A program made the position numbers and the translations under genes. The notes under the pieces are model-generated. The model had not been told where the DNA came from. It searched no databases and saw only the letters and a list, made by a program, of their open reading frames with translations. Positions 6,806 through 15,038 of a DNA stretch of 25,728 nt are shown here, piece after piece. Source of the DNA: CAZEJK01 sp964512045 (lineage in GTDB: Bacteria > Acidobacteriota > Thermoanaerobaculia > Thermoanaerobaculales > Sulfomarinibacteraceae); contig CAZEJK010000054.1 in assembly GCA_964512045.1 (NCBI GenBank), forward strand, positions 1 through 25,728, read 5' to 3'. How positions within the stretch are numbered: position 1 is the stretch's first letter; each line of letters opens with the position of its first letter.

Positions 6806-7735
6806 TCACTCCTCCTTTGCAAAGAGATCCGTGGAGATATACCGCTCGGAGGTGGAAGGCGCAACGAACACCACCAGCTTGCCCTCGAGCTCGGGCCGTG
6901 CCGCCACCCGCAGTGCCGCCGCACACGCCGCGCCGGTTGAGATCCCCGCAAGAATCCCCTCCTCGCGGGCCAGACGTCGCGCGGTGGCAAACGCATCGTC
7001 ATTGGTGATCTGCACCACCTCGTCGATCAGGGTCGTGTCGAGGTTTGCGGGAATGAACCCTGCGCCGATGCCCTGAATCTTGTGCGGACCCGGATCCCCG
7101 CCACTGATGACAGGCGAGTCGACGGGCTCGACCGCGACCAAAAGGGTCGCCGGGCGGCGGCGCTTCCAGACACGACCCACGCCGGTGAGCGTCCCGCCGG
7201 TACCCACGCCGGCAACGAAGACATCCATCTGCCCGTCCGTATCCCGCCACAGCTCCTCGGCCGTGGTCCGGTCGTGAATCTCCGGGTTGGCCGGGTTGTT
7301 GAACTGCTGCGGCATCACCGCCCCGTCGGTCTCGCCCACGATTCTCTCGGCCTCCGCCGCGGCTCCCTTCATGCCGTCGGGCGCTGGCGTCAGCACGAGC
7401 TCGGCGCCGAGGAGCTCGAGCACCTTCCGACGCTCGACGGACATCGACTCGGGCATGGTCAGGATGCACCGATACCCACGGGCCGCCGCTACCATGGCGA
7501 TCGCGATCCCAGTGTTTCCGGAGGTCGGCTCGACGACAGTCGCTCCGGGCCGGAGAACGCCCTCCCGTTCGAGCGCGTCGATCATCGCCACGCCGATACG
7601 GTCCTTGACGGAGTGCCCCGGGTTGAAGAACTCCAGCTTGGCCGCAACCGTCGCCGGCAACCCCTCGGTCAGCCGGTTCAGACGAACCAATGGAGTCGAG
7701 CCGATCAGCCGTGTGATGTCGGATGCGATGCGCAT
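6806..7735 (-). CDS. cysK: Cysteine synthase A (O-acetylserine sulfhydrylase)
   Basis: A PLP enzyme that makes cysteine from O-acetylserine and sulfide in the cytoplasm. The 309 residues match the family length. K44 in HSVKDR forms the Schiff base with PLP. TSGNTG at 71-76 is the substrate-binding loop, GTGGT at 178-182 holds the PLP phosphate, and S266 in GISTGA contacts the pyridine nitrogen. ATG 7735 is preceded by GGGAGG. It is divergent from pta with 181 bases between them. No cysE is in the window. CysK rather than CysM is favoured by overall pattern, but cystathionine beta-synthase-like activity cannot be excluded. Confidence 0.95.
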   Translation of the reverse strand: MRIASDITRLIGSTPLVRLNRLTEGLPATVAAKLEFFNPGHSVKDRIGVAMIDALEREGVLRPGATVVEPTSGNTGIAIAMVAAARGYRCILTMPESMSVERRKVLELLGAELVLTPAPDGMKGAAAEAERIVGETDGAVMPQQFNNPANPEIHDRTTAEELWRDTDGQMDVFVAGVGTGGTLTGVGRVWKRRRPATLLVAVEPVDSPVISGGDPGPHKIQGIGAGFIPANLDTTLIDEVVQITNDDAFATARRLAREEGILAGISTGAACAAALRVAARPELEGKLVVFVAPSTSERYISTDLFAKEE

Positions 7736-7916
7736 GCTGTGCCTCCCTTGGGTCGCCCCGAAGCCCCGGCGACCGGTTCTGGACTGTCGGCTCGCAACCG
7801 TCGCCGACCGCTTGCTATTCCGACCGAGGGTTGCCAGTTACAGCTACGTCGGTTGTTCGCGGTGGTTACGTCACGGCAGATGGTGTGACATACTACTGGC
7901 CGACACGGGAGGCGGT

Positions 7917-8906
7917 ATGGACTTCATCGCAGGGATCGAGCAGCGGGCTGCGGCTCTCAACGGACATGTGGTACTCCCCGAGGGCGACGATCCCCGCCTT
8001 CAAGAGGCGGCCCGAACTCTCACCGAGCGCAAGCTCTGCCGCGTCACCCTCCTGTGCCCAGAAGGGGCGCGCGCGCCCGCCCACAACGAGCTGACCGACC
8101 TCGGAGTCAACGTTGTCGATCCGGCCAGCGATCCCCGGCGGGAGGAGCTCGCTCAGTACCTCCTGCGACGTCGGGAGAAGAAAGGGCTGACGCCGGAGCA
8201 GGCCTCGGCCCAAAGTGCCGACCCGATGTACTTCGCAGCTTTGATGGTCGCCACGGGCATGGCGGACGGTAGCGTCGGCGGTGCGGTGCACACCACAGGC
8301 GATACGGTTCGTGCCGCCCTCCACGCCATCGGACCAAAGCCCGGGCTGCGCACCGTCTCATCGTGCTTCTTCATGGTGCATCCCGACGCAAGCTGGGGTC
8401 AGGACGGTGTCATGGTTTTCTCGGACTGTGCGGTGCTGCCGGATCCAACCTCGGAGCAGCTTGCAGAGATCGCCATCGCTGCAGCCGACAGCTTCAAGAT
8501 GGTGGTCGGCGGAGAGCCGAGGGTCGCCCTGCTGTCGTTCTCGACCAAGGGAAGCGCCAACCACCCGCTCGTCGACAAGGTCACGGAGGCCGTGGCGGAG
8601 CTGAGCCGGCGGCAGCCCCAGTTCGCATTCGATGGCGAGCTGCAGCTGGATGCCGCCCTGATTCCGGCAATCGGCACGCGCAAGGCTCCTGACTCGCAGG
8701 TGGCGGGCAAGGCAAACGTGCTGGTGTTCCCGGACCTCAACGCCGCCAACATCACATACAAGGCCACCGAGCGACTCGGCGGAGCACGCGCCCTCGGCCC
8801 ACTCCTCCAGGGCCTGGCTGCACCCGCCAACGACTTGAGCCGTGGCTGCTCTGCGGGCGATATCGTGCTGACCTCCTGCCTGACCGTGCTGCAAGGGAAG
8901 GGCTGA
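7917..8906 (+). CDS. pta: Phosphate acetyltransferase
   Basis: Interconverts acetyl-CoA and acetyl-phosphate, linking central carbon flow to acetate and ATP. The 329 residues are the catalytic PTA_PTB domain only, like short Pta or EutD-type enzymes, without the N-terminal DRTGG region of long Pta. Recognisable blocks are VVLPEGDDPR, KGSANHPLVDKV, FDGELQLDAAL, and NVLVFPDLNAANITYKATERLGG (seen near 270-292). ATG 7917 has GGGAGG seven bases upstream; the open frame extends upstream to 7287 across cysK, antisense, and is not used. No ackA is in the window. It starts the rightward run pta-purD-purE-ricT, with purD five bases after its stop. Confidence 0.93.
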   Translation: MDFIAGIEQRAAALNGHVVLPEGDDPRLQEAARTLTERKLCRVTLLCPEGARAPAHNELTDLGVNVVDPASDPRREELAQYLLRRREKKGLTPEQASAQSADPMYFAALMVATGMADGSVGGAVHTTGDTVRAALHAIGPKPGLRTVSSCFFMVHPDASWGQDGVMVFSDCAVLPDPTSEQLAEIAIAAADSFKMVVGGEPRVALLSFSTKGSANHPLVDKVTEAVAELSRRQPQFAFDGELQLDAALIPAIGTRKAPDSQVAGKANVLVFPDLNAANITYKATERLGGARALGPLLQGLAAPANDLSRGCSAGDIVLTSCLTVLQGKG

Positions 8907-8911
8907 GCGCC

Positions 8912-10201
8912 ATGCGCGTGCTGGTGGTCGGTTCCGGAGCCCGAGAGCACGCCCTGGTCCACGCTCTCCGACGTTCTCCGGGTGTGGACCACCTGCTGGC
9001 GACGCCCGGGAACCCGGGAATCGGTCAGTCCGCAGACCTCCTGCAGATCGCCGTGGATGATCTCTACGGGCTCGCGGAGGCGGCCGCGGACCTGAAGGTG
9101 GACCTGACGGTCATCGGCCCCGAGCTTCCTCTGGCTCTCGGAGTGGCAGATGAGTTCGCTCGCCGCGACCTGCTGCTCTTGGGACCGAGCCAGCTCGCCG
9201 CGCAGCTCGAGTCGAGCAAGGTGTTCGCAAAGGAGTTCTGTCAGCGCCACGGCATCCCCACAGCACAGGCAGAGATCGTGTCGACGATCGGTGACGCCCG
9301 CGCGGCGATCGAGCGCAGCGGCTTCCCGGTCGTGCTGAAGGCAGACGGCCTCGCGGCGGGCAAAGGCGTGATCGTCATCCGTTCACAGGACGAGGTCGAG
9401 CCTGCCCTGGCGGCGTTCTTTACGGAGCGGCGGTTCGGAGACGCAGGGGAGCTGGTGCTGGTCGAGGAGTTTCTCGAGGGCGAGGAGATCTCCTACATGG
9501 TGATCACCGACGGACAGCGGATCGCACCGCTGGCCACCTCCCATGACTACAAAGCGCTCTGCGACGGAGGAACCGGTCCGAACACCGGCGGAATGGGCTC
9601 ACACTCTCCGGCAATGCTGACCTCGGGGCTCGGCCGCTGGATCCTTGACGAGATCGTCCGCCCCGTCGTTGTTGGACTGAACCAGGAAGGCCGCCTCTAC
9701 CGCGGGGTGCTGTACTGCGGCCTGATGCTGACCGCCGATGGCCCGAAGATCCTGGAGTTCAACTGTCGACTCGGCGACCCGGAGTCGCAGTCGATCCTCC
9801 TTCGGCTCGACTCCGACCTGGCAGCTGTGCTGCGCTCCGCAGCAATGGGACAGCTGCAGTCGCAAACGTTGTCATGGCGCAGAGAGGCGGTCGCCTGCGT
9901 CGTCATGGCTGCGGCAGGGTACCCGGACAAGCCGCGCAAGGGCGATCCGATCAGCGGGATCAACGAGGCGCTGGCAATCCCCGGCGTCACGGTGTACCAC
10001 GCGGGTACCAAGCTGGTCGACGACCAGATCGTGACCAGCGGCGGCAGAGTCCTCTCCGTCTGCGGACGAGCCGCTGGCCTCGCGGGAGCAGTGGCCCTCG
10101 CCTACCGTGGTGTCGAGCAGATCCAGTTCTCCGGATGTCAGTACCGAACTGACATCGGTGCGGACACCATTGCGCAGATGCAAGGTAGCAGTGATGCCTG
10201 A
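8912..10201 (+). CDS. purD: Phosphoribosylamine-glycine ligase (GAR synthetase)
   Basis: Catalyses the second step of purine synthesis, joining glycine to phosphoribosylamine with ATP. The 429-residue protein is a full-length ATP-grasp enzyme: N-terminal VLVVGSGAREHAL, the IGPELPL segment near 70, ATP-grasp PVVLKADGLAAGKGV near 138-153, HDYKALCDGGTGPNTGGMGSHSP (from about 212), and FNCRLGDPE in the metal site. The start ATG follows the pta stop by five bases. Its last eight bases overlap the purE start, so translation of the two is coupled. Confidence 0.97.
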   Translation: MRVLVVGSGAREHALVHALRRSPGVDHLLATPGNPGIGQSADLLQIAVDDLYGLAEAAADLKVDLTVIGPELPLALGVADEFARRDLLLLGPSQLAAQLESSKVFAKEFCQRHGIPTAQAEIVSTIGDARAAIERSGFPVVLKADGLAAGKGVIVIRSQDEVEPALAAFFTERRFGDAGELVLVEEFLEGEEISYMVITDGQRIAPLATSHDYKALCDGGTGPNTGGMGSHSPAMLTSGLGRWILDEIVRPVVVGLNQEGRLYRGVLYCGLMLTADGPKILEFNCRLGDPESQSILLRLDSDLAAVLRSAAMGQLQSQTLSWRREAVACVVMAAAGYPDKPRKGDPISGINEALAIPGVTVYHAGTKLVDDQIVTSGGRVLSVCGRAAGLAGAVALAYRGVEQIQFSGCQYRTDIGADTIAQMQGSSDA

Positions 10202-10694
10202 GGTTGTCGTCCTGATCGGCTCCGCTTCCGACTGGGGTCAGGTGGCGCCAGCCCTGGATCTTCTCGATCAGCTCGGAGTGTCATCGCGGGTGCATGTGAC
10301 ATCAGCGCACCGCACGCCGGCGCGCACCGTCGAGCTGATCCGCAAGGCCGAGACTGACGGCTGCCAGGTCTTCGTGTGCGCCGCAGGAATGGCGGCACAC
10401 CTTGCCGGTGCAGTCGCGGGCCAGACCCTTCTACCAGTGCTCGGAGTTCCCCTTCCAGGGGGGGTCCTCGATGGTGTCGACGCACTCCTGTCGACAGTCC
10501 AGATGCCGGCCGGCGTTCCGGTCGCCACCTTCGCTGTCGGTCGAGCGGGCGCCAAGAACGCGGCGTTCTTCGCAGCTCAGATCGTCGCGAGACAGCGTAG
10601 CGAGGTCGCCGATCGCCTGCGCGACCTGCGCGAGTCAGCGGCGGAGGCAGTGGTCGAGAGCGATGCCCGGATCGTGGAGGAACGATCGCGATGA
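10194..10694 (+). CDS. purE: N5-carboxyaminoimidazole ribonucleotide mutase PurE
   Basis: Acts at the carboxylation step that makes CAIR in purine synthesis. The 166-residue protein has GSASDW at 9-14, SAHRTP at 37-42 (H39 the likely general acid/base) and the CAAGMAAHLAG loop at 62-72, all family hallmarks. The ending GRAGAKNAAFFAAQI matches the usual AANAALLAAQI helix but with a lysine insert-like change. ATG 10194 is used; the longer frame from 10107 lies inside purD. Whether it is the bacterial mutase (needing PurK) or a CO2-using carboxylase cannot be decided; no purK is present nearby. The stop overlaps the ricT start by four bases (ATGA). Confidence 0.9.
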   Translation: MPEVVVLIGSASDWGQVAPALDLLDQLGVSSRVHVTSAHRTPARTVELIRKAETDGCQVFVCAAGMAAHLAGAVAGQTLLPVLGVPLPGGVLDGVDALLSTVQMPAGVPVATFAVGRAGAKNAAFFAAQIVARQRSEVADRLRDLRESAAEAVVESDARIVEERSR

Positions 10695-11413
10695 GCTGGG
10701 GATGTGCAGGCGGAGTGCCAGAGACCCTCGATCCTCCGCTGGTGCGGGTCCAGGTGGACCCTGACCTTCCGGCGGTACCATGCCGACCGAACGGACACGA
10801 AGTGCGGCACGGCGAAAGCTGTGTCGTCGAGCTGCCCGACGGCCAGTTTGTCGGTCACGTCACACACTACGCCCCTCCGATGGTCAAGCGACCCTCGGGA
10901 CGGACCGTCGGTCGGATCGTGCGCCTCGCCACCGAGCGCGACCTCCACCAAGCCGAGGACATGGCCACCCAGGAACGAGAGACACTGGCTCACCTCCGGC
11001 GGCGAGTTGCCGAGATGGGCCTGGAGATCCGGCCGATCAAGGCGCGGTTCCCGCTGTCTGGACGGAAGGCCGTCATTTACTTCACTGCCGAGAAGCGTGT
11101 CGACTTCCACGGACTCGTCCGCGAGCTCGCCCGGCGCTACCGGCGACGGATCGAGATGCGCCACATGGGTGTGCGCGACGAGGCCAAGAACGTGGGCGGA
11201 CTCGGACCGTGCGGACGCGAGCTGTGCTGCGGGACGTTCATGACACGCTTCCACTCCGTTACGGTTCGCATGGCGAAGCGCCAGAACCTCAGCCTGAACC
11301 CAACCAAGATCTCCGGGATGTGTGGGCGCCTGATGTGCTGTCTGGCCCATGAGGCCGATCAGTATCCTGATCCTCGTCGCCAGCAACGTGCGACCGGTTC
11401 CACGGACAGCTGA
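10691..11413 (+). CDS. PSP1-domain protein, RicT (YaaT)-like
   Basis: The 240-residue protein has the PSP1 C-terminal domain of RicT/YaaT. In B. subtilis RicT works with RicA and RicF in a complex carrying iron-sulfur clusters that speeds RNase Y-dependent mRNA maturation and competence/sporulation control. The conserved core is VGGLGPCGRELCC (168-180), SVTVRMAKRQNLSLNP (189-204) and GMCGRLMCCL (209-218). Cysteines 174, 179, 180, 211, 216 and 217 are candidate cluster ligands. It is coupled to purE by a 4-base overlap. No RicA or RicF partner is visible here. The next gene, hfq, is also an RNA-metabolism gene. Confidence 0.88.
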   Translation: MSWGCAGGVPETLDPPLVRVQVDPDLPAVPCRPNGHEVRHGESCVVELPDGQFVGHVTHYAPPMVKRPSGRTVGRIVRLATERDLHQAEDMATQERETLAHLRRRVAEMGLEIRPIKARFPLSGRKAVIYFTAEKRVDFHGLVRELARRYRRRIEMRHMGVRDEAKNVGGLGPCGRELCCGTFMTRFHSVTVRMAKRQNLSLNPTKISGMCGRLMCCLAHEADQYPDPRRQQRATGSTDS

Positions 11414-11571
11414 GAAGACAGCACATCCTGGGCGGACCCATCGGACCGCTCCTCGAAGGGATCACCGTTCATGACCACCAAGACATCAGCGCCACGGTTT
11501 GCTACTCTTCGTACAGCGCTTTCCAAGCCAAGCCGTCCCCTCCGAGGACCCGAGGCTTCAGGGAGATTTCG

Positions 11572-11913
11572 ATGTCCGATCGCAAGCTCATCCGACCATC
11601 GATTAACGACATGATGGAGCGGTTCCCCTCCCGCGGTACGGGACGCCGGAAGCAGGCGCCCGCAGAGCAGACGAACGCCGAGAGCTACTACTACCTGAAG
11701 CAGATGCAGGCCAAGACCGCCATGGTGGTCGTGCTGGACGACGGCACTGAGCTCAAAGGTTGGATCGAGTGGTACGACAAGAACTGCATCAAGCTCAACC
11801 GTAACGACGCTCCCAACCTGCTGCTGTTCAAGCACTGCATCAAGTACATGTTCAAGGAGGAGGAGCTGCATCAGCGCCGGCGGAAGCGGTCGGCCGCGAG
11901 TCGCCAGGGGTGA
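11572..11913 (+). CDS. hfq: Hfq-family RNA chaperone, atypical
   Basis: A 113-residue Sm-like protein. Residues about 38-97 are the Sm fold: SYYYLKQMQAKTAMVVVLDDG is Sm1-like helix and strands, and NLLLFKHCIKYMF is the Sm2 strand where E. coli Hfq has the YKHAIS motif. Hfq hexamers bind small RNAs and mRNAs and promote pairing. Unlike E. coli Hfq it carries about 35 extra residues at the N terminus (rich in R, K and P) and a very short basic tail. GGGAGA lies before ATG 11572. The 158-base gap upstream suggests its own promoter, with TACTCT near 11513 as a weak -10. It converges on the ParA-like gene. Confidence 0.82.
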   Translation: MSDRKLIRPSINDMMERFPSRGTGRRKQAPAEQTNAESYYYLKQMQAKTAMVVVLDDGTELKGWIEWYDKNCIKLNRNDAPNLLLFKHCIKYMFKEEELHQRRRKRSAASRQG

Positions 11914-11986
11914 TCGCCAACACAGCCTCGCCACGCCCGCGATCCCGACTATGGCACACAAAGCACGTCGAACGAGCGATCTCTAC

Positions 11987-13246
11987 TCAGATGGATCGAC
12001 CCGGAAAGAGCTGCTCGAAGATCTGCAGCGGCGTGAACAGCCGCGGGTGACCAAAAGCGTCATTCGGCAGCGTACGGAGCACATGCAGGGCCCGATGGGC
12101 AATGTACGCGAAGTTGTCGCGAACCTGCATGTTGCCAGTTGAGCGGTACATCCGGTTGAGGATTTCCAGCTGTCGCTCCAACGTGTTGTGCACATCGATC
12201 CGCCGGAGCTCGTCCTCCAGCTTCGGCGGTGGCTGGAAGTCCTCCGCCATCGGGATCCCCATCACCGAGCTTTCCAGCTCGGCCAGCTCGGTCATGATGC
12301 GGTTCACCGGCTTCGGTCGCGGCTTTGTTGGCTCGGCTGAGTCCAGAAGAATTGGATGGCGATCGCAGTTCGACAGGTGGATCTGCTGATCGTGCACCAC
12401 CCAGCCGAGGTTCGTGAGATTCAGCTTGGAGGAGACAAACGACGTGAGGTAGGTGACAAAAGGACGGATCGCCTGATCGTACGACTCCTGCACGCCGTTG
12501 AACATATTCAGGACGAAGTACACTCCGAACGACTCCAAGACCCCTGCGATCGCCCTGAGAAACTTGTTGTCACCGAGGGCTCCGTACAGGTCGACGAGGA
12601 ACGCGTCGAGGTTCGGCAGGCCCTCTTGGTAGAAGTCCTCCACCTGATCCAGCAGCTCGTTGACCATCCGATGTTGCTGCCGGTCGGGAGAATCGCGGAA
12701 GAACGGCGACCCCTCGGCGAAGATGAACCGCAGCTTCCGGAACAGGAGCGCCTTCACAATATCGCCGGCAGCCATCGTGGCTGCCGGGTGGTGCGGCGTG
12801 AACACCAGGATCCCCGAGTTCGATAGCGGAAGGAAGTCGAGCACGTTCGCATCGAGGCCAGCCCGAAGATCGAGGACGATGAACTGGGCCGGCAGGCGAT
12901 TGATGGCGTGGACGAGCCGCCATCGCGCGTCGTCGGCCAAGTTGGTAATCTCTTCGATGGAGTGCACCGGGGCCGCGATAAAGCCGAAGTCGTTGTAGGT
13001 ATCGTAGGGATCGAGAGCCGCATTCAGCGGAGTGATGCAGTCGTCCAGGCGGTGGCCCTTCCGGAAGAAATGGTACAGATCGCGACGCACCGGTGTGTTG
13101 AGGGTGTTGCGCACCGACGATGTTCCGGTATCGAGATCGATGAGCACGGTTGGACCGACCCGCGAGAGGGTCAATGCGAAGTTGACCGCAACCGTTGTCT
13201 TGCCAACTCCACCCTTTCCGGAGGAGACCGAGATGATCCGTCTCAT
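11987..13246 (-). CDS. MinD/ParA-type ATPase with long C-terminal extension
   Basis: A 419-residue P-loop ATPase of the SIMIBI MinD/ParA/FlhG class. The deviant Walker A SGKGGVGKTT (9-18) has signature lysine K11 and K16. LIDLD at 35-39 is the A' motif and IVLDLRAG (123-130) is Walker B. These enzymes form ATP sandwich dimers that position cell structures such as division sites, flagella or pili. MinD and FlhG are usually 260-300 residues; here about 120-150 extra residues (from PRPKPVNRI onward) form a helical tail with no recognised family. The start ATG 13246 has no Shine-Dalgarno and lies 12 bases after TACAGT. It is the last gene of the leftward run. Confidence 0.85.
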   Translation of the reverse strand: MRRIISVSSGKGGVGKTTVAVNFALTLSRVGPTVLIDLDTGTSSVRNTLNTPVRRDLYHFFRKGHRLDDCITPLNAALDPYDTYNDFGFIAAPVHSIEEITNLADDARWRLVHAINRLPAQFIVLDLRAGLDANVLDFLPLSNSGILVFTPHHPAATMAAGDIVKALLFRKLRFIFAEGSPFFRDSPDRQQHRMVNELLDQVEDFYQEGLPNLDAFLVDLYGALGDNKFLRAIAGVLESFGVYFVLNMFNGVQESYDQAIRPFVTYLTSFVSSKLNLTNLGWVVHDQQIHLSNCDRHPILLDSAEPTKPRPKPVNRIMTELAELESSVMGIPMAEDFQPPPKLEDELRRIDVHNTLERQLEILNRMYRSTGNMQVRDNFAYIAHRALHVLRTLPNDAFGHPRLFTPLQIFEQLFPGRSI

Positions 13247-13258
13247 ACGAACCGTTCC

Positions 13259-13264
13259 ACTGTA
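13259..13264 (-). promoter_or_regulatory. -10 element close to the ParA-like start
   Basis: TACAGT on the minus strand, 12 bases before ATG 13246. Predicted transcription starts about six bases before the ATG, too short for a ribosome-binding site. The -35 region (TGTGCA) is weak. Confidence 0.4.
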
Positions 13265-13303
13265 CCGGAACTCATGATCAAATGCACAGGAACTCCGGCC
13301 CGC

Positions 13304-13981
13304 TCATGGCAGCGCCAGCAGGCGCTCAATGCGGCTGATCACCAGGTCCAGCGCCACTGTGTTGAATCCACCCTCCGGGATGATGATGTCCGCCCACCGC
13401 TTCGAGGGCTCGACGAACTCCAGATGCATCGGTCGCACCGTCCCAGTGTACTGGAGGATCACCCCCTCGAGCGTGCGCCCCCTCTCGCGAAGGTCCCGCT
13501 GCAGCCTGCGGATGAACCGGATGTCCGGGTCCGTGTCCACGAACAGCTTGATATCGAACAGCTCGCGCAGAGCTGGTTCCGCGAGCACCAAGATGCCTTC
13601 GACCACGACCACCCGTCCCGGCTCGAGCCACTCCACCTCGCCTGTTCGCGCATGCCGCGAGAAGTCGTACACCGGCACGGGAGCGGGCTTGCCCGCCTTG
13701 AGCATGGCGAGGTGCTCCACCATCGCACTGGTCTCCAGCGACGCTGGATGGTCGAAGTTGTGGCGCAGCAGCTCCTCGGCAGAGAGATGCGAGAGATCCT
13801 GATAGTAGCGATCGTGGGTCAGAATCGTGATGTGCGCCGACCCGACGCGCTTGACGATCTCGGCGGAGACGGTCGTCTTGCCCGAGCCACTCCCACCGGC
13901 AACACCGATCACTAGCGGTCGGCTCATCATGGCATCGTCAGCACGTGGCGATTCAACGGTACGTCCTTGCTGTGCGCTCAT
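13304..13981 (-). CDS. udk: Uridine kinase
   Basis: Phosphorylates uridine and cytidine in pyrimidine salvage. GGSGSGKTT at 29-37 is the Walker A loop. THDRYYQDL (near 54-62) and NFDHPASLE are the nucleoside-binding segments of Udk, and VVVEGILVL is the Walker B-like strand. From ATG 13981 the product is 225 residues; from the internal ATG pair at 13930/13927 it is about 207-208, closer to typical Udk (about 210). Neither has a good ribosome site, so the start is uncertain. It is 30 bases after the TPR gene and probably cotranscribed with it. Confidence 0.92.
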   Translation of the reverse strand: MSAQQGRTVESPRADDAMMSRPLVIGVAGGSGSGKTTVSAEIVKRVGSAHITILTHDRYYQDLSHLSAEELLRHNFDHPASLETSAMVEHLAMLKAGKPAPVPVYDFSRHARTGEVEWLEPGRVVVVEGILVLAEPALRELFDIKLFVDTDPDIRFIRRLQRDLRERGRTLEGVILQYTGTVRPMHLEFVEPSKRWADIIIPEGGFNTVALDLVISRIERLLALP

Positions 13982-14011
13982 CAGCCCAAACCGGTGTGCT
14001 CGACCACGTGG

Positions 14012-14947
14012 CTACAGGTAGTTCAACGTTTCACGCGCCGTGGCCGCGTCCTTGCTGTCTGGCGCCACCTCCAGGTAGCGCTGGAGGTACGTCTTCGCAC
14101 CTTCCATGTCCCCCGTCCGCAGGAGCAGCATCCCATACTCGAACAGGCAGTTCGCGAAGTCCGGATCGACCTCGAGGCACTGCTCGAGCAACGGCTTGGC
14201 TTTGCCATCATCGTAGCTGTTGATGTACGGCACCGCCTGGTTGTACAGTGTCGCAGGGTCCTCGGGGTTCACCGCCTGATAGCGGGTCCGGTACGCCTCC
14301 GCACGCTCGGTATCACCGAGCTTCAGCGCCGCATTGGCCGCCACTGCCAGGCAGGGCACCGATTCCGGGTCCAGCTCCAGACATCCCTCGGCCCGCGTCA
14401 GTGCGGCCTTCTGGTTGCCCGCCTCGTACTCCACAGCTGCCAGCTCCTCCCAGGCAGCAAGCAGGTCCGGACGCGCCTGAACAGCTGCCTCGAGCTGCGT
14501 GCGCGCCTGCTCGATATCGCCCGCTTCACGCAGCTCGATCGCCTGCTTGAGCTCGCGGTAACCCGGCTGTTGCATCACCTTGCTCTGCTGCTCCTCGGAG
14601 GCCTCCTGCTCACTGACCAGCGTGAAGTCGACCTGGTTGTCGGTCGTACCGACGCCCACCTTGACCATCCGCTGCTGCGAAATGTAGCCGGGCGCTTCCA
14701 CGTGAAACGCGTACGCAACCGTCGCATCGAGAATCAGGACCGAGTACGTCCCGTCCTCGCTCACCTCGACGGTCTTGGAGTAGTCGGTGACCTCGTCGGA
14801 GGTGATGGTCACCACCGCTTGTGGGACTGGCTCTCCTGCGGAGCTGTGGACTGTCCCGCGGATCCTCGCCTGCGCCGCTCCCCAGGTCAGATTGACGAGG
14901 AGCAGGGCTCCCACCAACGACATGAGTGTCATCGTCACTCGTCGCAT
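14012..14947 (-). CDS. Secreted protein with carboxypeptidase-regulatory-like domain and TPR repeats
   Basis: 311 residues. MRRVTMTLMSLVGALLLVNLT and the following GAAQA form a signal peptide, with likely cleavage after about residue 27. Residues about 28-112 are a CarboxypepD_reg-like beta-sandwich (RIRGTVHSSAGEPVPQAVVT, then EDGTYSVLI and VEAPGYIS). Residues about 130-311 are tandem TPR helices (for example ARTQLEAAVQARPDLLAAWE). This combination is common in periplasmic or outer-membrane-associated proteins of Acidobacteriota. ATG 14947 is chosen for GGAGG six bases upstream; the in-frame ATG at 15013 is not used. Its own promoter lies upstream. Its function, perhaps protein assembly, is unknown. 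Confidence 0.85.
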   Translation of the reverse strand: MRRVTMTLMSLVGALLLVNLTWGAAQARIRGTVHSSAGEPVPQAVVTITSDEVTDYSKTVEVSEDGTYSVLILDATVAYAFHVEAPGYISQQRMVKVGVGTTDNQVDFTLVSEQEASEEQQSKVMQQPGYRELKQAIELREAGDIEQARTQLEAAVQARPDLLAAWEELAAVEYEAGNQKAALTRAEGCLELDPESVPCLAVAANAALKLGDTERAEAYRTRYQAVNPEDPATLYNQAVPYINSYDDGKAKPLLEQCLEVDPDFANCLFEYGMLLLRTGDMEGAKTYLQRYLEVAPDSKDAATARETLNYL

Positions 14948-14984
14948 GCATTCCTCCTTCACAGTCGCGGACCGACTCGCTCGC

Positions 14985-15013
14985 AGCATACTACCAAGAG
15001 GTCGACCGCTCAA
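14985..15013 (-). promoter_or_regulatory. Promoter of the TPR gene
   Basis: Minus strand -35 TTGAGC (15008-15013), 17-base spacer, -10 TATGCT (14985-14990). It gives a leader of about 30 bases containing AAGGAGG. It lies between the proline dehydrogenase stop and the TPR start, so this gene can be expressed apart from comF and prodh. Confidence 0.5.
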
Positions 15014-15038
15014 CGACGCTGACCGGTAATGGCCAGTG

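Noticed and set aside
11951..12142. A 63-codon plus-strand frame after hfq
   Set aside because: It overlaps the 3' end of the ParA-like gene in antisense, and lacks a ribosome site or promoter.
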